DNA of 64,000 nt from J027 sp965215855 (GCA_965215855.1 CBDCER010000003.1:3472001-3536000), one strand, 5' to 3'; positions 46,301-54,540 are shown, counted from the first letter of the stretch. Notes: generated from the sequence alone by a model not told the origin. Program-made: numbers and translations.

Positions 46301-47195
46301 CGAGGAAGAAACCGCTATATTGGTAAGCGACAGTTACACCGCCGTTTGTGGCAAAATCAGAATTTCTGCCCAGAACAACGAAGCCATTCGCCGGAATAAT
46401 CAGCGGGCCGCCATTGGTGATAAGATGGCTGTCAAAATCATTATCGGCAATCGTCCAGCCATCAATGTCCACAGCACCGCTTGTCGGGTTGTGGATTTCG
46501 ATCCACTCGCCATTAGTGTCTGAAACTGCCGCGGGATTCTGTATGATTTCGTTGATGACTAATGCTGGCGGTGGGCAGTCGTTGGCAGCGCCAGGCGTAC
46601 CCAGGTCACCATCACCAAAGGGCGTGCTGGCTGTACACCAGTTAGCGCCTACATTGTTGTCTAATGCTGGGGATTGAAGTGACATGGACGCGCCATTGGG
46701 GTCAGGGAACGTCGCACCATTGTCATAATTGACCCGGTCAACTTCAATTCCACCACCATCAAGCAGGACGACTTCATCTGACCCGTTGCCAAGGAAATAG
46801 CCGCTGTATTGATAGGCAACGGTAACGCCGCCGTTTGTGGCGAAATCAGAATTTCTGCCCAGGACAATGAGGCCATTCGCAGGGACAAGCAGCGGACCGC
46901 CGTTGTTGATTGTATGACTGTCAAAGTCGTCATCGGCAATCGTCCAGCCATCAATGTCCACAGCACCACCTGTCGGGTTGTAGATTTCGATCCACTCGCC
47001 GTTAGTATCTGATACTGCGGCGGGATTTTGTATGATCTCATTGATGACCAAGGGTGGCGGACCCTGGAGGCGTGGGGATGCTTCGGCTGTGTGAGGAGTG
47101 GTTTCGGTAGTGATAATAAGACCAAAAACCACCAATAACGCTGTAGTCAAAATCAAGAGCTTTTGTAAAGCAGGGGCTTCTTTTTTCCTTAACAT
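43374..47195 (-). CDS. Surface endonuclease/exonuclease-family protein with two lamin-tail domains and LPXTG-like end
   Basis: 1273 residues: signal peptide (about 12-38), two lamin-tail domains (about 47-205 and 210-368), an OB-like segment (375-640) as in ExeM/NucH nucleases, then an endonuclease/exonuclease/phosphatase domain (about 650-1010). That domain shows ASFNVLNYF, GLMEIEND, VVVHLKSKGSG, IGDFNAY and SDHDPV, the complete catalytic set. A Big/SbsA-like domain (1015-1110) and a DUF11 domain (1120-1225) follow. The C-terminus has LPDTG (1228-1232), a membrane helix (1245-1266) and a basic tail, as in sortase substrates. It probably degrades extracellular DNA while attached to the cell. 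The start is ATG 47195; TTG 47204 is an alternative, and neither has a strong ribosome-binding site. Confidence 0.9.
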   Translation of the reverse strand: MLRKKEAPALQKLLILTTALLVVFGLIITTETTPHTAEASPRLQGPPPLVINEIIQNPAAVSDTNGEWIEIYNPTGGAVDIDGWTIADDDFDSHTINNGGPLLVPANGLIVLGRNSDFATNGGVTVAYQYSGYFLGNGSDEVVLLDGGGIEVDRVNYDNGATFPDPNGASMSLQSPALDNNVGANWCTASTPFGDGDLGTPGAANDCPPPALVINEIIQNPAAVSDTNGEWIEIHNPTSGAVDIDGWTIADNDFDSHLITNGGPLIIPANGFVVLGRNSDFATNGGVTVAYQYSGFFLGNGSDEVVLFDTGLTEVDRVEYDNGATFPDPNGASMSLQDPAVDNNLGANWCTASTPFGDGDLGTPGAANDCAPATNVFIHEIQGSGSSVTNPGAAVTVQGIVVGDYQENPELDGFFMQEETTDEDALVATSEGIFVYCGNNCPTNYVDVNEGDLVTVTGVQEEFFGMSQLDVPQAGGSITIDTPGAGLGLVTPATLDLPVPAGFVNIDDYYEQFEGMLVTFADVMTVTEHFQLARYGQFLISEGGTLRQYTQDATLPINPTDFAAHQDDAARRSIFLDDLDNTQNTGLVNNTPVYHPQPNGFSTTTYVRAGATINSLTGVLHWSWAGFGGTDAWRIRPQISNPVSFNNPARPGVPAVAGNITVASFNVLNYFNGDGAGGGFPTPRGAHSPAELVRQTDKLVAAIVALDADVVGLMEIENDDDGATSAVDDLVEALNASAGAGTYAYVMTGMDATDAIKVALIYQPGVVTPVGAPQVLEDPGFLDPFGTSPFNQYNRPALAQTFQVTDVASTDFGEAFTVVVVHLKSKGSGCGAPDDDPIQGNCNGTREAAATYLANWLATDPTDTLSNLGAVDTDILVIGDFNAYYQEDPMQAFYSAGYTNPVAQSGYTYVFSGQWGSLDHGVASPSITPQVVGADVWHINADENSLLDYNDTIVDSGEASFEQKPIANPGLYNPDEFRASDHDPVVIGLNLTSTPIVIATTPLDGATNVWPATDITVTFNVPVNATTASFIIDCTVSGNDFAYTLSGGPVTYTLDPVVNFVLDETCTVTVVATEVATPDGINMLADYVFSFSTTPTPGPGPSITDPALSKIGVLQPGQLGLPGEQLTWIVTVSNTTSQTLTNIVVTDVIQPELRIDNATTTVGTVNVSGQTVTILIPSLAPGQNAEIRIITTVLSNPAALAFENTATLTADGGIFVQASAQVAAVSGLPDTGYPPVEIPQENSSALPWIALIAALAIGFMTGGWYLQRQRTSA
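46086..47063 (-). repeat. In-frame tandem duplication of a 489-bp lamin-tail unit
   Basis: Two units, 46086-46574 and 46575-47063, match closely at the DNA level over their whole length (for example both begin GCAGTCGTTGGC). The period is 163 codons. The high DNA identity points to a recent duplication inside the nuclease gene. Confidence 0.85.
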
Positions 47196-47452
47196 ATTGC
47201 CCAACTTTCTAATTCTGTTTGTGAAACCAAAAAATTATGCCAAATTTAGCAGACCAAGTTTAGCATTTTGCTAATGGTTGATGAAGTGCATTTTACTTCA
47301 GTCTGCGCTGAATTCTACCGCTAAATTGCATTAGTGACAAAAAGCACCTGGCGTCATGCCAATGCTTTATTGAGAAATTCGGCACAAAGCGATATACTCT
47401 GCACTGATTTACTATATTTTGCATAGTTTTGCAGTTGTACAAGGAGCAAGTG

Positions 47453-48676
47453 TTGAAACGTACAATAATCCTGGCGTTTTTGATTGGTTTGTTGGCTGTT
47501 GTGCCTGCTGTGCAGGGGCAACCAGGCGACCCGGCAGTAACTGGTGGCACATGGTTGGTCGAGCAGCAGTTAGAAAATGGTAGTTTTGATGATGAAATCG
47601 GCCTCACATCCCTGTCGGTGGTGGCACTGGCAACGATCGGTGAAACCAATCAACCTGCACTGGATTGGCTGGAGATGCAGGTCAGTGATGAACTGGCTCT
47701 GGATGAAGCCTCGGTGATGGTGATGGCGCTAGCGGCGACTGGCACTGATATGGAAAGTTTTGCCGATGGTGTGTTGCTGTCAACCTACAGCGGACTTTTG
47801 CGGCAGGCACGCGGCGAAAGCATTGATGGGATGTGCCTGGGACTGATTGCACGAGTTGACCTGGGGCTGGCGTTACCGGGTATGGCAGTGGGCGCGTTGG
47901 TCGGTTTCCAGAATGATGATGGCGGCTTTGGTCCAGAGCCAGGCGCAGAGTCAGACATCGTCTCCACCAGCTTGTGCATTCATGTTCTGGCGGCGACTGA
48001 GACGACTGAGGCGTTGGACCTTGCGTTGGGTTATCTGGCAGAACTTCAATTGGAGGATGGTGGTTGGTCATTTGGCGATATTGATGAAAGTGATGCGTTG
48101 GGAACGGCCTTTGCCATGCACGCCTTGATTGCAGCAGATGAAGCATTGGGCGATTGGGGTTTACCAATGCGCGTATTGCTCGAATTCCAGGATAGCGAAA
48201 CTGGCGGTTTCGTGGTTGGTGATGGCAGTGATGCTTTTGCGAATCAGATAGCAACCGCTGTGGCTATTCCGGTCTTTCGTGGCAGGAGTTTGATTAGCTT
48301 TGCGCCGATGGGTGATGAGGATGATAGCGATGCAGCGGCATCGGGCGATGATGGCCCTGCCCTGGACGCGAATTGGGCATTGGTCGGTGACGGCTTTCAG
48401 ATGGCCGAGCTGAACACGGCTGATGACTTCTTTGTGACTGTGGTTGATCCCTTCACTGAAGATGAATTGTATGGCATTGAGATCATTAATTGGACAGCAG
48501 AGTATCAATACACGGGCTATATTGTTCAGCAATATTTGACGGCTGACATTCTGATCTGGATGGCCGAGCAAGATCCTACGGTTTGGGAAAATATCTCAGT
48601 CGCAACGTTGGCGTTACTGCCACCCGAAGAATTGGCGGAGTTGCCGGTTGAGGTTCAGGCGCGGGTTGCTGAATAG
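47453..48676 (+). CDS. Secreted alpha-toroid (prenyltransferase/squalene-cyclase-like repeat) protein
   Basis: About 407 residues: a signal peptide (1-23), then about six repeats with the QxxxGGF/W pattern (ENGSFDDEIGLTSLSVVAL; FQNDDGGFGPEPGAESDIV; LEDGGWSFGDIDESDALGTA; FQDSETGGFVVGDGSDAFAN). This is the alpha/alpha-toroid seen in terpene cyclases, prenyltransferases and cobalamin-carrier proteins. No D-x-D-D cyclase motif is seen, so ligand binding is likelier than catalysis. A C-terminal domain (about 290-407) is unrecognised. It starts at TTG 47453 (AAGGAG 6 bases upstream) or GTG 47450. It precedes hmuTUV but a terminator separates them. Confidence 0.78.
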   Translation: MKRTIILAFLIGLLAVVPAVQGQPGDPAVTGGTWLVEQQLENGSFDDEIGLTSLSVVALATIGETNQPALDWLEMQVSDELALDEASVMVMALAATGTDMESFADGVLLSTYSGLLRQARGESIDGMCLGLIARVDLGLALPGMAVGALVGFQNDDGGFGPEPGAESDIVSTSLCIHVLAATETTEALDLALGYLAELQLEDGGWSFGDIDESDALGTAFAMHALIAADEALGDWGLPMRVLLEFQDSETGGFVVGDGSDAFANQIATAVAIPVFRGRSLISFAPMGDEDDSDAAASGDDGPALDANWALVGDGFQMAELNTADDFFVTVVDPFTEDELYGIEIINWTAEYQYTGYIVQQYLTADILIWMAEQDPTVWENISVATLALLPPEELAELPVEVQARVAE

Positions 48677-48710
48677 CGCAAACTTCCGCTAAAATCCAAC
48701 AGCTTTTTCC

Positions 48711-48737
48711 GAGAGTCTACCCTCGTAGACTCTTTTG
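48711..48737 (+). terminator. Intrinsic terminator before hmuT
   Basis: GAGTCTAC (48713-48720) and GTAGACTC (48725-48732) pair perfectly around a CCTC loop, with a directly following TTTT. It lies 35 bases after the alpha-toroid gene and 23 bases before hmuT. It could end the first transcript or act as an attenuator for heme uptake. Confidence 0.85.
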
Positions 48738-48759
48738 CCTGTTACAGGAGTAAATTTGA

Positions 48760-50022
48760 ATGCGGTTGATGCGATTATTATTCGGGATCATGCTTTTGGG
48801 TACGGTTGTCATCAATGCGGGTGTGCTGGCGCAAGATGGTGACTCGCTACCAATTACTATCGTGGATGCGACTGGGGCCGAAATTACTATCGACTCGCTA
48901 GAGGCTATTGCGTCGGGCAGCGGCGATGTGACCGAAATTATTGTGGCGTTGGGCTTTCGGGGCAATTTGGTGGGCATTGACATCAGTTCGACCTACCCAA
49001 CTGACCTACTGGATGATATTCAAGAAATCGGCTTTGCTCGCCGCCTTGCGATTGAGCCGATTGCGGCGGTTACGCCTACGGTGTTTTTCTGTACTGAGAT
49101 CTGTACACCAACTGCTGTGCTGGATCAGGTGCGCGATCTCGATATTCCAGTCGTCATCATTCCCGACAATGATGATGCGGGTATGGATTTGCCCGCCCAG
49201 AAGATCCGGATGGTAGCGGCGGCGTTGGGTGTGCCAGAACGTGGCGAGGAATTGGTTGCCAGGATCGAGCGCGAAATTGATTGGGTAACAACAGCCCTTG
49301 CCAACGTCACCGATGAAGACCCCTATGTATTGATGATTTATGTGCGGGGTACACGTCTGCAACTCGTTTCTGGGTCAGAGGTTCCGGCTTATGAGATGAT
49401 AATCGGAGCAGGTGCGGTTGATGCAGCGGCGGATATTGGTGTGGTGGGCTATACCACACTCAACGCTGAACTGATCTTGACGTCTTATCCCGATATTATC
49501 CTGTTGATGGAAGGCGGCGTGGAGAGTTTTGGTGGCCTTGATGCGATCTATGACATTCAAGGTGTTTCCCAGACACCAGCAGGCGAGAACCGTAACCTGG
49601 TTGTGATGGATGATATGTATTTGCTGGGCATGTCCACCCGCACGGGTCAGGCGTTGTTGGATCTGGCGCTGCTGTTCCATCCCAGTATAACGTGGGAACG
49701 TCATGTGTCGTTTCCGTATACGATCACCGATGCGACAGGAACTGAAGCCACTGTTGACCAGGAGCTGACGGTGGTTGCTGCGAATGAGTCGTTGTTCAAT
49801 CTGATAGCTGAGTTGGGTTACCATCCAGATTCAATTGACGTTCTGCATGAAGACAGTTTGATTGTGGCGACTCTTGATGATGACTGGGAAGGCTGGCGTG
49901 AGGCTGGATATACAGTCATTGTGTTGGAAGATGGAACCGATGTCATGGCGGTGGCTGGAGCATTGGGTGTGCCGGGGCGCGGCGAGGCCTTGATGGCGCG
50001 CCAGTTGCAGGAAGCCCAATAG
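48760..50022 (+). CDS. hmuT: Heme ABC transporter binding protein HmuT with a repeated lobe
   Basis: 420 residues: a signal peptide (1-24) without lipobox cysteine, then a class III periplasmic-binding fold. The match to HmuT is in VGYTTLNAELILTSYPDIIL, GGLDAIYDIQGVSQTPAG and VVMDDMYLLG followed by RTGQALLDLALLFHP. After the usual end (about residue 312) a further 105 residues begin TITDATGTEATVDQELT and end VAGALGVPGRGEALMAR. They repeat the N-lobe (TIVDATGAEITIDSLEA; VAAALGVPERGEELVAR), with the middle deleted. The permease gene follows after one base. HmuT is distinguished from BtuF by these motifs, but the ligand is not proven. Confidence 0.88.
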   Translation: MRLMRLLFGIMLLGTVVINAGVLAQDGDSLPITIVDATGAEITIDSLEAIASGSGDVTEIIVALGFRGNLVGIDISSTYPTDLLDDIQEIGFARRLAIEPIAAVTPTVFFCTEICTPTAVLDQVRDLDIPVVIIPDNDDAGMDLPAQKIRMVAAALGVPERGEELVARIEREIDWVTTALANVTDEDPYVLMIYVRGTRLQLVSGSEVPAYEMIIGAGAVDAAADIGVVGYTTLNAELILTSYPDIILLMEGGVESFGGLDAIYDIQGVSQTPAGENRNLVVMDDMYLLGMSTRTGQALLDLALLFHPSITWERHVSFPYTITDATGTEATVDQELTVVAANESLFNLIAELGYHPDSIDVLHEDSLIVATLDDDWEGWREAGYTVIVLEDGTDVMAVAGALGVPGRGEALMARQLQEAQ

Positions 50023-50023
50023 T

Positions 50024-51259
50024 ATGCAGAGAGTCGCCGACTGGCAACGTGCAATCAAGCGTTATCAACGTCACTTCGTGTTTCGAGGTGTGGTGTTAAG
50101 CCTGCTGGTTATCTTCTTGCTCCTGCTAGTGGTGCAGTCTGTCAGTACCAATCAAGTTGTAGCTACGGATATTGATCGCAACTTGGTTTTGCAAGTTTCG
50201 CTGGATTCGCTCAGAGACAAGTTTGACATTGATTGCAAAACAGGCTGGAGCGGGTGGGCCAGCGATAATCTGGGGTTAGATTGTGATAGTGACCTGGATT
50301 ATGAGGATCGTCGCACGCGCCAACAGGCATCGCTCATTGCAGATGTGCGTTGGCCGCGAGTGGTGATTGCGGTGTTGGTTGGTGCATCGTTGGCGCTGGC
50401 CGGCACTGTTATGCAGGCCGTATTCCGCAATCCACTGGCTGATCCAGGCTTAATCGGTGTTTCTAGCGGTGCTGCAATGGGGGCTATCACGGCTATTTTG
50501 CTTCAGCTCGACCTAACGCAGGTGTTGGAGGCGATGCCGGTCTTCCTGGTGGACCCTGGCGAACTATCAGGGTTGAAATTTGCCCAAACGTTGATGGCTT
50601 TTGGAATTGGCTTGCTCATGACGATGCTGGTTTTCCGGCTGTCGCGGGCCGGTGGCCGGACGGATACTGCTAATTTGTTGTTAGTGGGACTGGCCGTCAA
50701 CTCGATTGCGGGCGCATACGTTGGATTGGCGACTTATATCGGCAGTGAAGCACAGTCCACCGATATCATTTTTTGGAGTCTAGGTAGTGTGGCGGGTACG
50801 TCGTGGAACGATGTTTATCTGGTGCTGCCCTTTGTGCTATTAGGGGTAATCTTCCTGCCATTTTATGCTCGCCAGTTGAATATTATGACATTGGGTGAGG
50901 ACGAAGCACGTAACCTGGGCGTGGATACCGAACGATTACGCCGGATTACCGTTGCTATCTCGGCGTTGATGGTTGGAGTTGCCGTCGGTTTTGCCGGAAT
51001 TATCGGGTTTATTGGGTTGGTTGTTCCTCATGTCATGCGCTTGTTGTTTGGTCCTGATCACCGTATTGTGTTACCTGCCAGCATTGTAGGCGGGGCGATT
51101 TTTCTGGTGGTGGCCGACATCTTTGGGCGCACGTTGCCCAATCCAGCGTTGAGGGGATTCTACATTGAAGTGCCAGTTGGCATTTTAACGGCATTGGTCG
51201 GCGGACCAATTTTCTTGTTGCTGGTCTTGTTACATCAAATGCGGAGGACACGAAGCTAA
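50024..51259 (+). CDS. hmuU: Heme ABC transporter permease HmuU (FecCD family)
   Basis: 411 residues with about ten membrane helices. FecCD marks: DVRWPRVVIAVLVGASLALA, AVFRNPLADPGLIGVSSGAA, FWSLGSVAGTSWNDV, GEDEARNLGVDTERLR, and FAGIIGFIGLVVPHVMRLL. It is longer than usual (about 340) because of an external loop after TM1 (about 45-95) with two cysteines (DIDCKTGW and GLDCDSD). Its TAA overlaps the ATG of hmuV by one base. Confidence 0.93.
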   Translation: MQRVADWQRAIKRYQRHFVFRGVVLSLLVIFLLLLVVQSVSTNQVVATDIDRNLVLQVSLDSLRDKFDIDCKTGWSGWASDNLGLDCDSDLDYEDRRTRQQASLIADVRWPRVVIAVLVGASLALAGTVMQAVFRNPLADPGLIGVSSGAAMGAITAILLQLDLTQVLEAMPVFLVDPGELSGLKFAQTLMAFGIGLLMTMLVFRLSRAGGRTDTANLLLVGLAVNSIAGAYVGLATYIGSEAQSTDIIFWSLGSVAGTSWNDVYLVLPFVLLGVIFLPFYARQLNIMTLGEDEARNLGVDTERLRRITVAISALMVGVAVGFAGIIGFIGLVVPHVMRLLFGPDHRIVLPASIVGGAIFLVVADIFGRTLPNPALRGFYIEVPVGILTALVGGPIFLLLVLLHQMRRTRS

Positions 51260-52029
51260 TGCTCAATATCAGAAATATGAGTTATTATATCGGCAAGATA
51301 CCGCTGGTGCGTGATGTCAGCCTGGATGTGCATGAAGGCGAATTGGTGGTGTTGGTTGGCGCGAATGGCGCTGGCAAGACAACCATGCTGCGCTTGATTG
51401 CGGGCGAATTGCGACCATCGGCGGGACAGATCTCGATTCGAGGGCGGCAGCTTGATCGGTACCGAATGCGTGATCTGGCGTTGGAGCGGGCCGTGATGCG
51501 ACAGCATATCTACATGAGCTTTGATTTCACGACGTATGAGGTCGTGATGATGGGCCGCCATCCCCATATTCGCTCTGGTGAGACGCAAACTGACCGGCAG
51601 GTGGTCAGCGATGTATTAGATAAGACCGAGACTACCCATTTGTCTGATCAGTTTTACGCGACTCTCTCCGGTGGCGAAAAGGCGCGGGTGACATTGGCGC
51701 GGGTGTTGGCGCAACAGACGCCAATTTTGCTATTGGACGAGCCAACGGGAGCGATGGATTTGCGGCATCAGCAATTGACCATGCAACTGGCGCGAGCTGT
51801 GGCTGATGAAGGTGGGGCGGTTCTGGCGGTTTTGCACGACCTGAATCTGGCGGCGATGTATGCGGACCGCATGGGGCTGATGCAGCATGGCGAGCTAGTG
51901 GCGCTGGGTGAACCTCGCGCGGTTCTGAATGCTGAGAATATCCAATCGGTGTTCAACTTGCCGGTGCATATCATGGAGCATCCCAACCAGAAATGCCCGT
52001 TGATTGTGCCGCTGATGCCGCAATTGTAA
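51259..52029 (+). CDS. hmuV: Heme ABC transporter ATPase HmuV
   Basis: 256 residues. Walker A is GANGAGKTT, the signature LSGGEKARVTLARVL, Walker B PILLLDEPT, the D-loop and switch LAVLHDLNLAAM. MMGRHPHI in the helical region and the end EHPNQKCPLIVP are typical of HmuV rather than BtuD. It powers heme import through HmuU. It ends 2 bases before the stop of the convergent pfkA gene. Confidence 0.94.
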   Translation: MLNIRNMSYYIGKIPLVRDVSLDVHEGELVVLVGANGAGKTTMLRLIAGELRPSAGQISIRGRQLDRYRMRDLALERAVMRQHIYMSFDFTTYEVVMMGRHPHIRSGETQTDRQVVSDVLDKTETTHLSDQFYATLSGGEKARVTLARVLAQQTPILLLDEPTGAMDLRHQQLTMQLARAVADEGGAVLAVLHDLNLAAMYADRMGLMQHGELVALGEPRAVLNAENIQSVFNLPVHIMEHPNQKCPLIVPLMPQL

Positions 52030-52031
52030 TG

Positions 52032-53006
52032 CTAGATTGCCAAAACCTTTGCCAGTCTGAGCAAATTCTCATCCAATGTTTTCTTGTTGCTGACGACTTC
52101 GGATAGCGGCGTCGTAGCGATTGCTCCTTTATTGAGACCAACCAGTACGCCATATTCTTCGCGCCCAATGCAGGCTGTGGCGGCTGCTCCAAAGCGGGTT
52201 GCCAGCAGCCGATCAAATGCGCCGGGTGCGCCACCGCGCTGCACATGCCCCAGGGTCGTGACCCGTAAATCGAAGCCGACGAATGATTCGTGCTGTCTGA
52301 AATAATCGGTCAGAGCCGGAGCATCAAACCTGGCTCCTTCGGCCACGACCACCAAACCATGCGATTTGCCACGCTCATACGATTCTTCGAGTTCGGCGGC
52401 CACGTCGGCGGGTTCAGTGTCAAACTCAGGCACGACGATGGCTTCAGCGCCGCCCGCGATACCTGCCATTAACGCCAGATAGCCACAATCGCGCCCCATG
52501 ACCTCGACCAGAAAAGCACGTTGATGTGAGGATGCCGTGACTTTCAGGCGATCAATGGCTTCTAGGGCAATGTTCAGCGCGGTATCAACCCCGATGGTCA
52601 TTTCGGAACCATATAAATCGTTGTCGATGGTCGAAGCAATACCCACCACCGGAAACTCCATTTTCCACAGTGCATGTGCCCCGGATTGTGAACCGTTGCC
52701 ACCAATGACTACCAGTGCTTCGATACCTTCTTGGCGCAGTTCACGAATAGCTTTACGGCGACCTTCAACGGTCTTGAAGTCTGGGGCGCGGGCACTACCC
52801 AGAATCGTGCCGCCCAATTGCATGATGCCGCCCACATCTCGCGCCGTCATTTTCTTGATATTGCCGTCCATGCAGCCCTGGTAGCCATGATAGACACCGT
52901 AGACTTCCCAATCTCGCTCTAAGCCAGTGCGAACGACAGAGCGAATGGCAGCGTTCATGCCTGGTGCATCTCCACCACTGGTGAGTACAGCAATTCGTTT
53001 TGTCAT
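52032..53006 (-). CDS. pfkA: 6-phosphofructokinase
   Basis: 324 residues. It phosphorylates fructose 6-phosphate in glycolysis. Motifs: LTSGGDAPGMNA (nucleotide loop), GGNGSQSGA (102-110), STIDNDLYGSEMTIGVDTA with catalytic Asp128, MGRDCGYLA, and VTTLGHVQRGGAP. The loop usually GGDGS reads GGNGS (N104), and the residue that is Lys in PPi-dependent enzymes is Ser125 here, so an ATP-type enzyme with an altered Mg site is suggested. ATG 53006 has AAAGGA about 8 bases upstream; the longer frame has none. An IS inserted 73 bp upstream of the start has removed the native upstream promoter region. Confidence 0.94.
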   Translation of the reverse strand: MTKRIAVLTSGGDAPGMNAAIRSVVRTGLERDWEVYGVYHGYQGCMDGNIKKMTARDVGGIMQLGGTILGSARAPDFKTVEGRRKAIRELRQEGIEALVVIGGNGSQSGAHALWKMEFPVVGIASTIDNDLYGSEMTIGVDTALNIALEAIDRLKVTASSHQRAFLVEVMGRDCGYLALMAGIAGGAEAIVVPEFDTEPADVAAELEESYERGKSHGLVVVAEGARFDAPALTDYFRQHESFVGFDLRVTTLGHVQRGGAPGAFDRLLATRFGAAATACIGREEYGVLVGLNKGAIATTPLSEVVSNKKTLDENLLRLAKVLAI

Positions 53007-53078
53007 GTTGCGTTCCTTTAATTTTGCGCGTTTCTGTACAAATTTCTTGACTTTAATTAAGTATAGCAAGTGTTCGTT

Positions 53079-54540
53079 CAATACCTTCGCCAAAAATGAG
53101 GGATTGAAAGGGCTTTAGCGTCGTGTAAAGTTGTTTGCGTAAACATCAAAGCCAACAAGACATGACGAAGAAAGCCCATGATTGATATTGTAACACTTTT
53201 GCTCTGCCTTGAGGCACACGTATCGCCAACAACCATACGACAACTGAGCCGGATTATCCCAGCTATTCTAGCGATGACGGGGCGGGTCACGATGCTGGGT
53301 ATTTCACGGTGGGCCGACAAGGGCGGGAGCTATCGGACGATACAGCGATTGTTCCACACGGTGCTACCTTGGGCAGACCTGCATTGGACATTTTTTCGCC
53401 AACACGCACTCAACCCAGCAGATGAGTACCTATTGGCAGGCGATGAATGCGTCGTAACGAAATCCGGCAAGAAGACGCATGGGGTAGATCGCTTCTTTTC
53501 GGGATTGTACGGGAAACCAGTGCCGGGCGTGGCGTTCTTCGGACTATCACTGATTAGTACTGAGGAACGGCGGGCCTATCCGAGCATGGTGGAGCAACGG
53601 GTACGAAGCGAAGCCGAAAAGACAGCGGCCAAAGCAGTCAAGAAAAAGACCAAGAAGAAACAGAAAAGAGGCAAGCCAGGACGTCCCAAAGGCAGTAAGA
53701 ACAAGGATAAGACCCAGGTGGAACTGACACCGGAATTACAACAAATTCAACAGATGGTGCAACGGCAATTGGCACTTATCAAGGATACGATCAAGGTGAC
53801 TTATCTGGTACTGGATGGGAAGTTTGGCAACAATAATGCCCTGCAAATGACCCGACAATGTGACTTGCACCTGATTTCCAAAATGCGCTATGACGCGGCG
53901 TTGTACATCCCCTATGCTGGCCCACAACTGCCGCGTGGTCAGCGGCGCAAGTATGGTGATAAGATCAACTATCAGGCTATTCCCGATGATTACTTGAAGG
54001 AAACCACCCTGGAAGATGGTATCCAAACCCAAACCTTCCAGGCAACGTTGCTCCACAAAGACTTCGCTCAACCCCTCAATGTTGTTATCATTGTCAAAAC
54101 GAACCTGAAAACCGGTAAACAAGCGCGGGTGATCCTGTTCAGTAGTGACCTCAGCTTAACTTATGATCGCTTGATTGACTACTATAGCCTACGCTTCCAG
54201 ATTGAATTCAACTTCCGCGACGCCAAGCAGCACTGGGGTCTGGAAGACTTCATGAATGTCACCGAGACGGCGGTCACCAACGCCGCCAACTTGTCCCTCT
54301 TTATGGTCACCCTCGCACGGGTGCTGCTACGCCAACTCCATCCTCAGTATCCCGATGCCAGTGTCTTGGACCTCAAAGCCCTCTTTCGTGGTCGCAAATA
54401 TGTCGCTGAAACATTAAAATTACTTCCAGAAATCCCTGATCCTATTTTATTGGATCGTATCTTCAACACGGTGGCGTCTCTCGGTGCTATTCATACCACT
54501 GAACGCTGCCTCAATTCGCCATAATTTGGCGAAGGTATTG
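53079..54540 (+). mobile_element. IS4-type insertion sequence, copy 2 (1462 bp)
   Basis: Terminal inverted repeats CAATACCTTCGCCAAAA (left) and TTTGGCGAAGGTATTG (right) bound the element. The target duplication is TTCGTT (53073-53078 and 54541-54546), perfect at 6 bp. It belongs to the same family as copies 1 and 3. It lies directly upstream of pfkA, transcribed away from it. Confidence 0.95.
53178..54524 (+). CDS. IS4-type DDE transposase, copy 2
   Basis: 448 residues, full length and uninterrupted, hence the best candidate for an active copy. The Y-(2)-R-(3)-E-(6)-K signature is in YYSLRFQIEFNFRDAK, and the first catalytic Asp is in LVLDGKFG. It keeps the GSKNKDK segment missing in copy 1. 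It differs from copies 1 and 3 at scattered positions (for example LPRGQRRKYGDK against SKYGQRRKYGDK), so the copies have diverged. Confidence 0.94.
   Translation: MIDIVTLLLCLEAHVSPTTIRQLSRIIPAILAMTGRVTMLGISRWADKGGSYRTIQRLFHTVLPWADLHWTFFRQHALNPADEYLLAGDECVVTKSGKKTHGVDRFFSGLYGKPVPGVAFFGLSLISTEERRAYPSMVEQRVRSEAEKTAAKAVKKKTKKKQKRGKPGRPKGSKNKDKTQVELTPELQQIQQMVQRQLALIKDTIKVTYLVLDGKFGNNNALQMTRQCDLHLISKMRYDAALYIPYAGPQLPRGQRRKYGDKINYQAIPDDYLKETTLEDGIQTQTFQATLLHKDFAQPLNVVIIVKTNLKTGKQARVILFSSDLSLTYDRLIDYYSLRFQIEFNFRDAKQHWGLEDFMNVTETAVTNAANLSLFMVTLARVLLRQLHPQYPDASVLDLKALFRGRKYVAETLKLLPEIPDPILLDRIFNTVASLGAIHTTERCLNSP

Noticed and set aside
47205..47449. Cobalamin riboswitch upstream of the alpha-toroid gene
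   Set aside because: Only a loose GCCAATG-like match was seen; the B12-box consensus and supporting helices are missing.
48760..52029. Vitamin B12 (BtuFCD) transporter
   Set aside because: The binding-protein motifs (VGYTTLNAE, VVMDDMYLLG) and the ATPase end EHPNQKCPLIVP fit HmuT and HmuV better.
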